Shown here: positions 53,322-61,744 of the stretch, in pieces
Layout: each line of letters begins with the position of its first letter
How positions within the stretch are numbered: position 1 is the first letter of the stretch
NCBI RefSeq assembly: GCF_025466085.1
Contig: NZ_JANLOD010000055.1
Coordinates: 1 to 64,000 of the forward strand
Direction: 5' to 3'
Source of the DNA: Pseudomonas sp. 14P_8.1_Bac3
GTDB taxonomy: Bacteria > Pseudomonadota > Gammaproteobacteria > Pseudomonadales > Pseudomonadaceae
Length of the DNA stretch: 64,000 nucleotides
The notes under the pieces: model-generated
What the model was told of the DNA's origin: nothing
Database searches by the model: none
The model's input: the letters and a program-made list of their open reading frames with translations, nothing else
Program-made: the position numbers and the translations under genes

Positions 53322-54419
53322 TCACAACCCCGACTTCAACCGACTGAACGCCCGAATCAACGCCCGATTGAAGGCCTTGCCGTTGTCATTCTTGGTGTAC
53401 AACGAAGCCCTCACTGCTGCCGACGGATACGTCCCCGGGTCATTGCGAATGGCCGGGTCGATCAACGCGTCCGCCGCCGTGATCGCATTGGCGTAGTGAA
53501 TCGTGTCGGTGATTGGCGCAATCACCTCGGGCGTCATCAGGTAGTCCATCAACGCCAGGCCTGCCTGGGGGTGCGGCGCGTCCCTGGGAATGACCATGGC
53601 GTCAAACCAGATCAACGTGCCTTCCTTGGGAATGCGGTACTTCAGCGTGAACGGTTTTTTCGCCGCTTCCGCCTGGCCCGCCGCGATGGCCACGTTGCCG
53701 TTCCACGACATCGCCACGCAGGTGTTGCCGTTCGCCAGGTCGCTGATGTTCAGGTCATTGTCGAAATAGCGAATGTACGGACGGATCTTCGCCAGTTGCT
53801 GCTCGGCCTGCTTGAGGTCGTCGAGGTTCTGGCGGTTGATGTCCAGCCCCATGTACTTCATCACCGCGGCGAACACTTCATTGGGATCGTTAAGCAAACT
53901 CACGCCGCAATCGGCAAATTTCGACACCACGTCCGGATCGAACAGCATTGCCCAGCTGTCCGTTGGCGCATCGGGCAGGCGCTTCTTGACGGCTTCCTGC
54001 TGGTAGCCCACGCCGGTCGTGCCCCAGGCATAAATCCCGGCGTAACGATTGCCCGGATCGAACACCGCCATGTGCTGGCGGAACTCATCACCGACGCCGG
54101 CAAAATGCGGCAGTTGTTGCGGGTTCAGCGTCTGAATCGCCCCGCTCTGGATGGCCCGGGACAGGTGCTGCCCCGCCGTCAGCACCAGGTCATAGCCGCT
54201 GCGGCCGGTGAGCAGCTTGGTCTCGACGGTTTCCAGGGAGTCGAAGTGATCGGCGACCACGTGAATGCCGGTCTTCTTCTCGAAATTGGCCAGGGTGTCC
54301 GGGGCCAGGTATTCGCCCCAGATATACAGGTTCACCACCGGTTTTTCGCTGTTGGCGGCCTGCACACACAGGGGTGCAAGCACCAGCAATAACGCTTGAG
54401 TCAGTTTGTGCAGGCGCAT
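53322..54419 (-). CDS. Periplasmic polyamine-binding protein (PotF/SpuD-like)
   Basis: 365 residues. The signal peptide (KLTQALLLVLAPLCVQAA) is followed by NLYIWGEYLAPDTLANFEKK, the hallmark start of PotD/PotF-type binding proteins. Aromatic and acidic contact residues follow (YDLVLTAGQHLSRAIQSGAI, SWNGNVAIA). The ATG at 54419 is preceded by AGGGAG; a GTG at 54425 overlaps the aguA stop. It lies two bases after aguA, so agmatine or putrescine is the likely ligand. No cognate permease or ATPase is in the window. Confidence 0.88.
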   Translation of the reverse strand: MRLHKLTQALLLVLAPLCVQAANSEKPVVNLYIWGEYLAPDTLANFEKKTGIHVVADHFDSLETVETKLLTGRSGYDLVLTAGQHLSRAIQSGAIQTLNPQQLPHFAGVGDEFRQHMAVFDPGNRYAGIYAWGTTGVGYQQEAVKKRLPDAPTDSWAMLFDPDVVSKFADCGVSLLNDPNEVFAAVMKYMGLDINRQNLDDLKQAEQQLAKIRPYIRYFDNDLNISDLANGNTCVAMSWNGNVAIAAGQAEAAKKPFTLKYRIPKEGTLIWFDAMVIPRDAPHPQAGLALMDYLMTPEVIAPITDTIHYANAITAADALIDPAIRNDPGTYPSAAVRASLYTKNDNGKAFNRALIRAFSRLKSGL

Positions 54420-54421
54420 GT

Positions 54422-55546
54422 TCACGCTCCCTGTTTATTGCGGGCAGGCGCGGCGTATTGCGGCATGGTGATGCACGCGACGTTGCCGCCGCCCAGGAGG
54501 ATTTCCCGGGAGTTTTCGATGCCGACGATTTTGTGCTGCGGGAACAGTTCGGCCAGTGTTGCCAGCGCCACCTGGTCGTTGCGATCGCCAAACAGCGGCA
54601 CCACAATTGAGCGGTTGCCGGCGTAGTAATTGATGTACGAGGCGCAGATCCTGGTCCCGGCCTGGCGGGTGTGGGTGCTGTCCTGCTGATCCAGGCCTTC
54701 GGCCTCTTCAGCAGTCCATTCCAGCACGTCAGGTTGTGGCAATTTGTGCACGATCAGTTCGCGGCCACGGCTGTCGCGGGTGCTGCGCAGGATGTCGTAG
54801 GCCTCCTGGTAGATTTCCCATTGCGGGTCATCGCGATTGTCGGTCCATTGCAACACCACTTCACCCGGACGCACGAAGCACGCGAGGTCGTCGACGTGGC
54901 CGTCGGTTTCGTCGAACTTGCAGCCGCGAGGTAGCCAGATGACCTGCTCGGCACCGAGGTAATCAGTGAGCCGGCGAGTGACTTCTTCCTTGCCCAGATG
55001 CTGGTTGCGATTGCGGTTGAGCAGGCATTGTTCGGTAGTGAGGATGCTGCCCTGGCCGTCGCTCTGGATGCCGCCGAGTTCGGCAATCAACGGCGCGCGA
55101 TAGCGGTCGAACCGCTCGATTTCGAGAATCTTGCTCGCGATCTGATCGTCCTTGTCCCATGGGTAGTACAAGCCGCCATCGAGGCCGCCGTACGCGTTGA
55201 ATTCGAAGTCGACGCCGCGCACTTCGCCGCTGGCGTCGTTGACCACGAAGCACGGGCCGCTGTCGCGGAACCAGGTGTCGTTGCAGGTCATTTCCACCAC
55301 CCGCACTTGCGGCGGCAATTGCCGGCGCGCGGTGGCGAATTGCGCGGCGGAAGCGCACACGGTGACCGGTTCGCTGTGGGAGATGGCAGTGACAATCTGT
55401 ACCCAGACTTTCTGCGCGGGCTTGGCGCCGTTGCGCCAGACGTCGGTGCGCTCCGGCCAGCCGAGCCAGCAGCCGGCCTTGTTCTCGAATTCGCCGGGCA
55501 GGCGAAAACCGTCTTGTTTGGGGGTGGAGTCGAGCGAACGTGCCAT
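54422..55546 (-). CDS. aguA: Agmatine deiminase
   Basis: 374-residue guanidino-group-modifying enzyme (pentein fold) converting agmatine to N-carbamoylputrescine and ammonia. The catalytic cysteine is Cys358 in GGGNVACITMPQ, with His in ETDGHVDDLACF and acidic residues in NDTWFRDSGP. Length and motifs match P. aeruginosa AguA. I use ATG 55546, with GAGG upstream. It is co-transcribed with a polyamine-binding protein. AguB, the next enzyme, is not in this window. Confidence 0.95.
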   Translation of the reverse strand: MARSLDSTPKQDGFRLPGEFENKAGCWLGWPERTDVWRNGAKPAQKVWVQIVTAISHSEPVTVCASAAQFATARRQLPPQVRVVEMTCNDTWFRDSGPCFVVNDASGEVRGVDFEFNAYGGLDGGLYYPWDKDDQIASKILEIERFDRYRAPLIAELGGIQSDGQGSILTTEQCLLNRNRNQHLGKEEVTRRLTDYLGAEQVIWLPRGCKFDETDGHVDDLACFVRPGEVVLQWTDNRDDPQWEIYQEAYDILRSTRDSRGRELIVHKLPQPDVLEWTAEEAEGLDQQDSTHTRQAGTRICASYINYYAGNRSIVVPLFGDRNDQVALATLAELFPQHKIVGIENSREILLGGGNVACITMPQYAAPARNKQGA

Positions 55547-55646
55547 GGTCAAACCTCGTTAGCGGGGATTGGGATGACCACAGGCTACGGTCGCCTGGCC
55601 CCTCGTCGCCAACGATGATTATTTCGGAATACTTGAATTCAACTCA

Positions 55647-56531
55647 TCAATCGATCAGTTGATCGTTGAACCATTCCAGCATTTGCGCCACGGCTGGACG
55701 CTCCAGGCGCACCCGCTCACACACCAGCGCGTACTGACCCAACGCGGTCATGCTTGAGGTGAACGGCCGGACCAGACGACCGCCAAGCAAATCTTCCTGG
55801 GCCGTGAGGTTATCGCCCATCGCGATGCCCTGCCCTTGCGCCGCTGCCTCCAGCGCCAGACCGGCGTGGGCGAAATACAGCTGCCGTTGCGGACGCAGGT
55901 CACCGGCATGACCGGTCAGCCAGGCGGTCCAGGTCTTGCCGTCCTGGTCGTCGTGCAACAGGCAGTGACGCGCCAGGTCCTTGGGGGCTTTCAGCGTGCC
56001 CTGGTTGAACAGGCCGGGGCTGCACACCGGGAAGAACTGCAGCGCGGGCAACGGCCGGACGAAGTAGGCGCTGCTGTCCACGGGGCCGGTGCCATAGGTG
56101 ATCGCCAGGTCGATGTCTTCCCCTGGCGCGGTGGCATCGATCGGTTGTTCGTAGAGGTGCAGCGTGATGTGCGGATAGCGCGCATAGAAGTCGGTCAGAC
56201 GACGCATCAACCACTTCTGCGCCAGTTCGGCGGTGACCGCCAGGCGCAGTACCGCGAGCGACGAGGGATCGCGCAATTCGTCGCAGGCCTCGCCGATCAG
56301 CTCGAAGGCTTGCTGCAGGCTCTGCATCAGGCGTCCGGCGGCGATTGTCGGGCGGATCTGTCGGCCTTCGCGGATGAACAGCGACACGCCCAGTTGCTCT
56401 TCGAGTTGACGGATCTGATGGCTGACGGCGCTGTCGGTGACACACAACTCCGCCGCCGCGCGGCCGAAATGGGCGTGGCGGGCAGCGCATTCGAAGGTTT
56501 TGAGGGCCGCGAGGGAGGGTAAGCGTCGCAT
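55647..56531 (-). CDS. LysR-family regulator, GcvA-like
   Basis: 294 residues. The HTH (MRRLPSLAALKTFECAARHA, then RAAAELCVTDSAVSHQIRQL) is of the GcvA/AmpR branch, and the effector domain starts near residue 90. The ATG at 56531 is chosen; an extension to 56561 is not typical. It reads in the same direction as aguA, 100 bases upstream, so it may control or be co-transcribed with the agmatine genes. Confidence 0.88.
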   Translation of the reverse strand: MRRLPSLAALKTFECAARHAHFGRAAAELCVTDSAVSHQIRQLEEQLGVSLFIREGRQIRPTIAAGRLMQSLQQAFELIGEACDELRDPSSLAVLRLAVTAELAQKWLMRRLTDFYARYPHITLHLYEQPIDATAPGEDIDLAITYGTGPVDSSAYFVRPLPALQFFPVCSPGLFNQGTLKAPKDLARHCLLHDDQDGKTWTAWLTGHAGDLRPQRQLYFAHAGLALEAAAQGQGIAMGDNLTAQEDLLGGRLVRPFTSSMTALGQYALVCERVRLERPAVAQMLEWFNDQLID

Positions 56532-56610
56532 CAGGTCAGGTCCCGGAGGTGAGATGCCCATGCTGACCGGGCGGGCGGTGGGCGTCCAGTGGCACCGAGT
56601 GATCGTGTGT

Positions 56611-56665
56611 CAGCAGCAAGCCGGCTCCAACAGGGAATGCTGTGGGAGCGAGCCCGCTCGCGAAG
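56611..56665. repeat. REP element with degenerate mate
   Basis: The full copy TGTGGGAGCGAGCCCGCTCG (56641 onward) is preceded by a decayed inverted mate AGCAAGCCGGCTCCAACAGG. The right end is four bases from the mntP stop. Confidence 0.75.
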
Positions 56666-56668
56666 GGT

Positions 56669-57238
56669 CTACGCCGAAAGATGCTCGTAAAGGATGGTCG
56701 CGCCGACAATGATCAACACCACGCCGCCCACAATCTCTGCACGCTTGCCCATCACGCTGCCGATCACCCGGCCCAGCATTACACCGATCGTCACCATGGT
56801 CAGGGTCGCCAGGCCGATTAAACCGGCCGCCAACCAGATGTTGACGTTAACGAACGCCAGGCCCACACCGACGGCCAACGCATCGATGCTGGTGGCAAAA
56901 CCGGTGACGGCGAGCAGCCAGAAACCATGTTGCTTGGGCTTCTCGATTTCCTCTTCGGCATCATCGGGCTTCACCCCGTTGTAGATCATGTGCAGGCCAA
57001 GAACCAGCAACAGTGTGAAGGCGATCCAGTGGTCCCAACTGGAGACGAATTGCGACGCCGCCTGACCGATGAACCAGCCGACAATTGGCGTGATGGCTTC
57101 GATCACGCCGAAGATCACGCCGACGCGCAAGGCTTCGAAAAACTTCGGTTTGTGCAGGCTGGAGCCTTTGCCGATCGCAGCCGCAAAGGCGTCGGTGGAC
57201 ATGGCGAAAGCGAGGAAAACAAGAGAGGCTGGGTTCAC
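56669..57238 (-). CDS. mntP: Manganese efflux pump MntP, GTG start
   Basis: 189-residue inner-membrane exporter with six segments. The family features are two inverted repeats with acidic motifs, [20 protein letters not shown] near the start and [20 protein letters not shown] in the second half. The start is GTG at 57238 (VNPASLVF), fitting family length; in-frame reading up to 57268 lies in the leader. A yybP-ykoY riboswitch lies directly upstream, so expression should rise with Mn2+. Confidence 0.94.
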   Translation of the reverse strand: MNPASLVFLAFAMSTDAFAAAIGKGSSLHKPKFFEALRVGVIFGVIEAITPIVGWFIGQAASQFVSSWDHWIAFTLLLVLGLHMIYNGVKPDDAEEEIEKPKQHGFWLLAVTGFATSIDALAVGVGLAFVNVNIWLAAGLIGLATLTMVTIGVMLGRVIGSVMGKRAEIVGGVVLIIVGATILYEHLSA

Positions 57239-57295
57239 GCTGAAACATCCGGTCGGGCTGGAGTCCACGACATGCCCGCGCGCCCGACTTCAGCG

Positions 57296-57410
57296 CAGGT
57301 ATGTCGATGGTCTCACCAACCAGAAGGTGCCCGTACCACGGCAGGTTGCCGAGAATGTTGATACGGGCGCTTGCGACAGGCGCAAGCAGGCTACTCCCCA
57401 AAGAGGTGCG
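57296..57410 (-). promoter_or_regulatory. yybP-ykoY manganese riboswitch upstream of mntP
   Basis: Reading the minus strand, the leader contains the family's conserved blocks in order: TTTGGGGAGTAGCC (57402-57389), ACATTCTCGGCAACCTGCC in the middle, and GGTGAGACC (57317-57309). These loops form the Mn2+ pocket. A 7-base inverted repeat GTCGGGC/GCCCGAC sits between the aptamer and the GTG start and could act as the expression platform. Known riboswitches of this class control mntP in E. coli. The outer boundaries are approximate. Confidence 0.87.
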
Positions 57411-57511
57411 CAGGGTAAACCAGTGAATGTGAAAATTGCATTAACGCGTTCGAGACCGAGTCATCGTTCTTCTCCCAACGCCGTCACATTCACCACAAAT
57501 GGCGCCGGTTT

Positions 57512-57760
57512 CCTGCACGCCGGCTGACCGGCGCCCTGCTCGACACCGTTTGCGGATTTTCCGCCGGGAACGTCCTCGCTTCACACTTTTCAGTGAATTG
57601 CCTGGCGCCCGCCGTCGGCGAAGTGTTTATCGCCCGGGGTCGCGTGGTGAAAGCCGGCAAGAAACAAGTGTTCGCCCGCGCCGAACTGTTCGCCCAGACC
57701 GGCGACCAGTTGAAACGGGTGGCGACCGGTGATGCGATTCTGCTGCCAACCTCACACTGA
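57512..57760 (+). pseudogene. 3' remnant of a PaaI-type hotdog thioesterase
   Basis: In frame to a TGA at 57758, the sequence reads TGALLDTVCGFSAGNVLASH and FSVNCLAPAVGEVFIARGRV, then KAGKKQVFARAELFA. This is the conserved core of PaaI-family acyl-CoA thioesterases. No start codon or N-terminal third exists in this frame. Just upstream, a different frame reads DGFLHAG-like NGAGFLHAG before a stop, as expected if a few bases were lost at about 57525. The gene is broken and its 5' part is replaced by the mntP leader region. Confidence 0.75.
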
Positions 57761-57817
57761 ACCTGCGGTTTTTCGGGCGGTCATGGAAATAACAGCCAGT
57801 CATTTGGAGGTTCGGCC

Positions 57818-58306
57818 ATGCAACTCGAAGGTTCTTGCCATTGCGGCGCGGTGTCGTTCAGCCTCACCAGCGTCCACCCCTACCCTTATCAACGCTGCTA
57901 CTGCTCGATCTGCCGCAAGACCCAGGGCGGTGGCGGCTACTCGGTCAATATTTCCGGCGACGCCGCCAGCCTGAAGGTGCGGGGTCGCAAATCCATCGCG
58001 ATTTACCACGCGCGGCTCAAGGATGACGGCGACCAACGCGCTCATCGCAGCACCGCGCAACGGCATTTCTGTTCGGTGTGTGGCTCCGGATTGTGGCTGT
58101 TCAGCCCGGAGTGGCCGAAATTGATTCACCCGTTTGCCTCGGCCATCGACACGGCGCTGCCGGTGCCGCCCGAGTACACCCACGTGATGCTCGGTTCGAA
58201 GGCACCGTGGGTCGAAGTGCCGCCGCATCAAGGTGATCGGCAGTGCGAGACCTGGCCCGAGGAATCCATCGCGCAGTGGCATGAGCGCCTGGGTCTGGCC
58301 CGCTGA
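57818..58306 (+). CDS. GFA-family (glutathione-dependent formaldehyde-activating-like) zinc protein
   Basis: 162 residues. The structural zinc cysteines are in GSCHCGAVSF (about residue 6), YCSICRKTQGGG (about 28) and HFCSVCGSGL (about 86). This is the GFA/CENP-V fold, but few members are proven to react with glutathione or formaldehyde. GGAGG precedes the ATG. It stands alone between the thioesterase remnant and cdaR. Confidence 0.88.
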   Translation: MQLEGSCHCGAVSFSLTSVHPYPYQRCYCSICRKTQGGGGYSVNISGDAASLKVRGRKSIAIYHARLKDDGDQRAHRSTAQRHFCSVCGSGLWLFSPEWPKLIHPFASAIDTALPVPPEYTHVMLGSKAPWVEVPPHQGDRQCETWPEESIAQWHERLGLAR

Positions 58307-58413
58307 TTCAGCAACACACTTGCCGCGCGTTTTCGTTTTGCCCTGTGCCCGCTGGCGCCCCGCTTCCACAGTTGTCAATGCACTGCGATCGCTGCCGCCA
58401 GCAAGTTCTGCCC

Positions 58414-59535
58414 CTATGCAGGCCCATCGGTCTGGGGCAGCAGTTGTACCCCCAGGTACAACGCCAGCATCCCGTCCAGCCGCAACGGATCCACCCCGCT
58501 GATCTCGGCAATTCGCTCCATCCGGTACCGCAGACTGTTGCGATGGATCCCCAACGCCTCCGCACACGCCTGGCTTTGGCCATCGTGATCACACCAACTG
58601 CGCAAGGTCGCCAACAATTGACCGTTACCGTCCTTGGCAATGACCTTGCGCAGCGGTTTGAGCAGTTCATCCAGCGCATCGTCGTTGCGATGCCGCCAGA
58701 GCATCACCGGCAGCCGATAACGGGTCAGCGTCAGCAAGCGCGAATGGGGCAGCACATCACGCCCGTACGCCAGCAGGTCGCCGACTCGCCGATAGCATCG
58801 GCGCAAGCCCGACAAGCCATCGGCCTGCCCGCCCACGGCGATGCGCAAAATATTCCAGCCAAGCCCATCGAGCTTTTCCAGCAACCGATCATTCTCGATG
58901 GCCTGGTTTGCCGGTCGACACCACAGCAACGATGACTTCGCCGAACTCACACACCAACTGTCCGGGTAGCGCAACGTCAACCACGCACTCAGCGCCTCGA
59001 CTGTCTGCCCCGGCCCGTGTTCCAGTCCCAACTCGAACAGGTACGGCACCCGCGTCATCTGCGGTTTCAACCCCAACTGTTGCGCCTCATCGATCAACCG
59101 CGGCGCATCACCCGACTCGCTCAGCAGCAAGGCCAGCAGGTCATCACAGCGCTGGCGCCGCCATTGCTGCTCGGCCTGCTGATTGCGCTGGCCCACCAGC
59201 ATCTCCGCGGTCATCCGCACCAGCTCGGCATAGGTACGCAATTGCTCCGGCTCGCCGGTGATGCCCAACACCCCAATCAAGCGCTGATCGAGCAACAACG
59301 GCAAATTGATCCCCGGCTGCACGCCTTTAAGGTGAATCGCCGTTTGCGTATCGATTTCCACCACGCGCCCGTTGGCCAGCACCAGTTGCGCGCCTTCGTG
59401 CCGCGTGTTGATCCGCTCCGGTTCACCGCTGCCAAGAATCAATCCCTGGCTGTCCATGACATTGACGTTGTAGGGCAGGATCGCCATCGCCCGGTCGACG
59501 ATGTCCTGGGCCAGGTCGTGATCGAGTTCGAACAT
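58414..59535 (-). CDS. CdaR-family sugar-diacid regulator
   Basis: 373 residues. An N-terminal sugar-diacid recognition domain (about 1-135, LDHDLAQDIVDRAMAILPYN, GINLPLLLDQRLIGVLGITG), a central region, and a C-terminal PucR-type HTH (CAEALGIHRNSLRYRMERIA) match E. coli CdaR, which activates glucarate, galactarate and glycerate genes. The ATG at 59535 has AAGGA upstream. It is divergent from an MFS transporter of the glucarate/phthalate type, the likely target. Confidence 0.9.
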   Translation of the reverse strand: MFELDHDLAQDIVDRAMAILPYNVNVMDSQGLILGSGEPERINTRHEGAQLVLANGRVVEIDTQTAIHLKGVQPGINLPLLLDQRLIGVLGITGEPEQLRTYAELVRMTAEMLVGQRNQQAEQQWRRQRCDDLLALLLSESGDAPRLIDEAQQLGLKPQMTRVPYLFELGLEHGPGQTVEALSAWLTLRYPDSWCVSSAKSSLLWCRPANQAIENDRLLEKLDGLGWNILRIAVGGQADGLSGLRRCYRRVGDLLAYGRDVLPHSRLLTLTRYRLPVMLWRHRNDDALDELLKPLRKVIAKDGNGQLLATLRSWCDHDGQSQACAEALGIHRNSLRYRMERIAEISGVDPLRLDGMLALYLGVQLLPQTDGPA

Positions 59536-59622
59536 AGGGGGAATCCTTGCAAGCGTAATGAATCGAGGGTTGTTCACCCGCACAGGGCCGGGCCGCAAAC
59601 CCTGTGCTCAGGCACAAAGACA

Positions 59623-59639
59623 GCCACCCTCGAGGTGGC
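59623..59639. promoter_or_regulatory. Palindrome in the cdaR-MFS divergent promoter
   Basis: GCCACC and GGTGGC arms flank CTCGA. A second dyad, ACAGGG / CCCTGT, lies at 59582-59605. Either could be a CdaR site; I know of no consensus to test them against. Confidence 0.3.
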
Positions 59640-59706
59640 CGAGACTCTCAGGGCGAACAACGTTACCCTTTGCATCGCAAAAAATCATAATAAAGAGAGA
59701 GCCGCC

Positions 59707-61017
59707 ATGTCACAGAGCGCCGCCACAACCCAGGCCGTCGTTGACGAAAAAAATGCCGTCTACAAACGCATTACCCTGCGTTTGATCCCCTTCATTTTCA
59801 TCTGCTACCTGTTCAATTACCTCGACCGGGTGAACGTTGGATTTGCCAAGCTGCAGATGCTCGACGCGCTGAAATTCAGCGAAACCGTGTACGGCCTCGG
59901 CGCCGGGATCTTCTTTATCGGCTACGTGCTGTGCGGCGTGCCGAGCAACCTGGCGCTCACCAGATTCGGCCCACGGCGCTGGATCGCGCTGATGATGATC
60001 GTCTGGGGCACGCTGTCGACCTGCCTGCTGTTCGTCACCACCCCGACCGGGTTCTACACCTTGCGCCTGTTCACCGGCGCTGCCGAAGCCGGGTTCTTCC
60101 CCGGCGTGGTGCTGTACCTCTCGCAGTGGTTCCCGACCTTCCGCCGCGGCCGCATCATGGCGCTGTTCATGTCAGCGATCCCCGTGTCCGGCCTGCTCGG
60201 CAGCCCGTTCTCCGGCTGGATCCTCAACCACTTCGCTGCGGGCCAGGGCGGTTTGGCCGGCTGGCAGTGGATGTTCCTGCTGCAAGGTATCCCGACCGTG
60301 ATCCTCGGCGCGCTCGCCTACTTCCTGCTCAGCGACAGTTACGCCAACGCCAAATGGCTGACCCCGTTCGAGCGCTCGGTGCTGGAAGCCGACCACGCCG
60401 AAGACCTGGCCAACCAACCGAAAACCACCAGCGACACGTTGTTAGCAGTGTTCAAGAACCCGGCAATCTGGGCGTTCGGCCTGATCTATTTCTGCATCCA
60501 GAGTGGTGTCTACGCGATCAACTTCTGGCTGCCGTCGATCATCAAGAACCTGGGCTTCAGCGATAACCTGGTGATCGGCTGGTTGAGCGCGATTCCGTAC
60601 CTGCTGGCCGCGGTGTTCATGTTGCTGGTCGGCCGCTCGGCAGACCTGCGCAAGGAACGTCGCTGGCACTTGGTCGTGCCGATGCTGATGGGCGCAGCGG
60701 GCCTGCTGATCGCTGTGAACTTCGCCACCACGCCCGCCATCGCCATCCTCGGCCTGACCATCGCCACCATGGGTGCCCTCACCGGCCTGCCAATGTTCTG
60801 GCCAGTGCCCACCGCCCTGCTCAGTGCCGGCGCGGCCGCTGGCGGCCTGGCGTTGATCAACTCCATGGGCCAGATGGCGGGCTTCCTCAGCCCGTACCTG
60901 GTGGGTTGGGTCAAGGACAGCACAGGCTCGACCGATGCGGCGTTGTACCTGCTGGCCGGTGTGATCGTGTGTGGCAGTGTGCTGGCGTTGCGCATGACGC
61001 GAACGCTGCGGGTTTGA
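59707..61017 (+). CDS. MFS transporter, ACS family (sugar-diacid or aromatic-acid type)
   Basis: 436 residues with 12 membrane segments. The N-terminal FNYLDRVNVGFAKLQM and TGAAEAGFFPGVVLYLSQWF motifs place it with phthalate/glucarate permeases. It is clearly related to, but distinct from, the transporter at 2827-4149. The ATG at 59707 is preceded by GAGAG. It is divergent from cdaR, suggesting glucarate, galactarate or glycerate as substrate. No catabolic enzymes for these acids lie beside it. Confidence 0.87.
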   Translation: MSQSAATTQAVVDEKNAVYKRITLRLIPFIFICYLFNYLDRVNVGFAKLQMLDALKFSETVYGLGAGIFFIGYVLCGVPSNLALTRFGPRRWIALMMIVWGTLSTCLLFVTTPTGFYTLRLFTGAAEAGFFPGVVLYLSQWFPTFRRGRIMALFMSAIPVSGLLGSPFSGWILNHFAAGQGGLAGWQWMFLLQGIPTVILGALAYFLLSDSYANAKWLTPFERSVLEADHAEDLANQPKTTSDTLLAVFKNPAIWAFGLIYFCIQSGVYAINFWLPSIIKNLGFSDNLVIGWLSAIPYLLAAVFMLLVGRSADLRKERRWHLVVPMLMGAAGLLIAVNFATTPAIAILGLTIATMGALTGLPMFWPVPTALLSAGAAAGGLALINSMGQMAGFLSPYLVGWVKDSTGSTDAALYLLAGVIVCGSVLALRMTRTLRV

Positions 61018-61179
61018 TGTTTTTCATCCCGTGAGTCATTTGCCGTGCGACATGCAGGAACCTTCCTACTTGTCGCACTGCTGGCTCCTACAGTAATTAC
61101 TTAGATGAGGCGATAGTCTGCAATCGCCTCGTTTACTGACGTTTAGCGAGGTATAAAAAATCTAGAAGGATGTATCTAA

Positions 61180-61635
61180 ATGATCAAACTATCCGTAACT
61201 AGTTTGTGCCTGTCGTTGTCATTAGCTTGCCTGCCGCTGACCACTAACGCGGCCGTCCCCACACAATCCGACTCTGGCAAAATGCCTTCCGTTGCGTTCA
61301 GCCTTTCGTGCAGTAAAGATGGTTTCAGGGGCGAAGCCAGAGGGCATTACTATAACTATGGCCAAAACGGCAGAAGCGTCTATGTGAATCAATACAGAAT
61401 CCTCAATGCTGACCCTACACGTAATAAAGCCAATGTAAACACGACCATTGCCAACGCTGGCGGAGGCGGAAGCAAACCGTTCAAATCAACCGACAGTATG
61501 AAACAGGATGGCCAGTGGCATGACGTCGGTGTTTCCTGGCACTCGCCATGGCCAGCCACTCAGGTAAGGGTTGAGTTTGTCTTCGACAAAAAAGGCAAAG
61601 ATCCGAGGTGCGAAGGAGCGGCCAATCTTGGTTGA
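61180..61635 (+). CDS. Secreted protein of unknown family (tandem paralogue 1)
   Basis: 151 residues with a signal peptide (LCLSLSLACLPLTTNA, cut near residue 25). The mature domain of about 126 residues has two cysteines (LSC and DPRC) that could form a disulfide between the ends. It shares a motif series with the next gene: F-x-LSC, GHYYNYG, QY-x-I, KAN-x-N, QWH-x-V, FVFD, KDP-x-C. AAGGATG precedes the ATG. The gene is more AT-rich than its surroundings. I do not recognise the family. Confidence 0.75.
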   Translation: MIKLSVTSLCLSLSLACLPLTTNAAVPTQSDSGKMPSVAFSLSCSKDGFRGEARGHYYNYGQNGRSVYVNQYRILNADPTRNKANVNTTIANAGGGGSKPFKSTDSMKQDGQWHDVGVSWHSPWPATQVRVEFVFDKKGKDPRCEGAANLG

Positions 61636-61693
61636 ATAAAAAGCGTGGTTTCCAAGCGACTTGATTGCGATTTTCCCTAGCACTAAGACCTTT

Positions 61694-61719
61694 GCTCGCG
61701 GCTTTATAAGGCCGCGAGC
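61694..61719. terminator. Strong hairpin between the tandem secreted-protein genes
   Basis: GCTCGCGGC and GCCGCGAGC make a perfect 9-base stem around TTTATAAG. There is only a short T-poor tail, so it may be an attenuator or mRNA-processing hairpin, not a full terminator. Confidence 0.55.
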
Positions 61720-61744
61720 GCTTTCCGAAAAAAAGGATTTTTGA

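Noticed and set aside
2718-56665. Repeated short palindromes considered as a CRISPR array
   Set aside because: Copies are scattered between genes, often in inverted pairs, with no regular spacers and no cas genes; they are REP elements.
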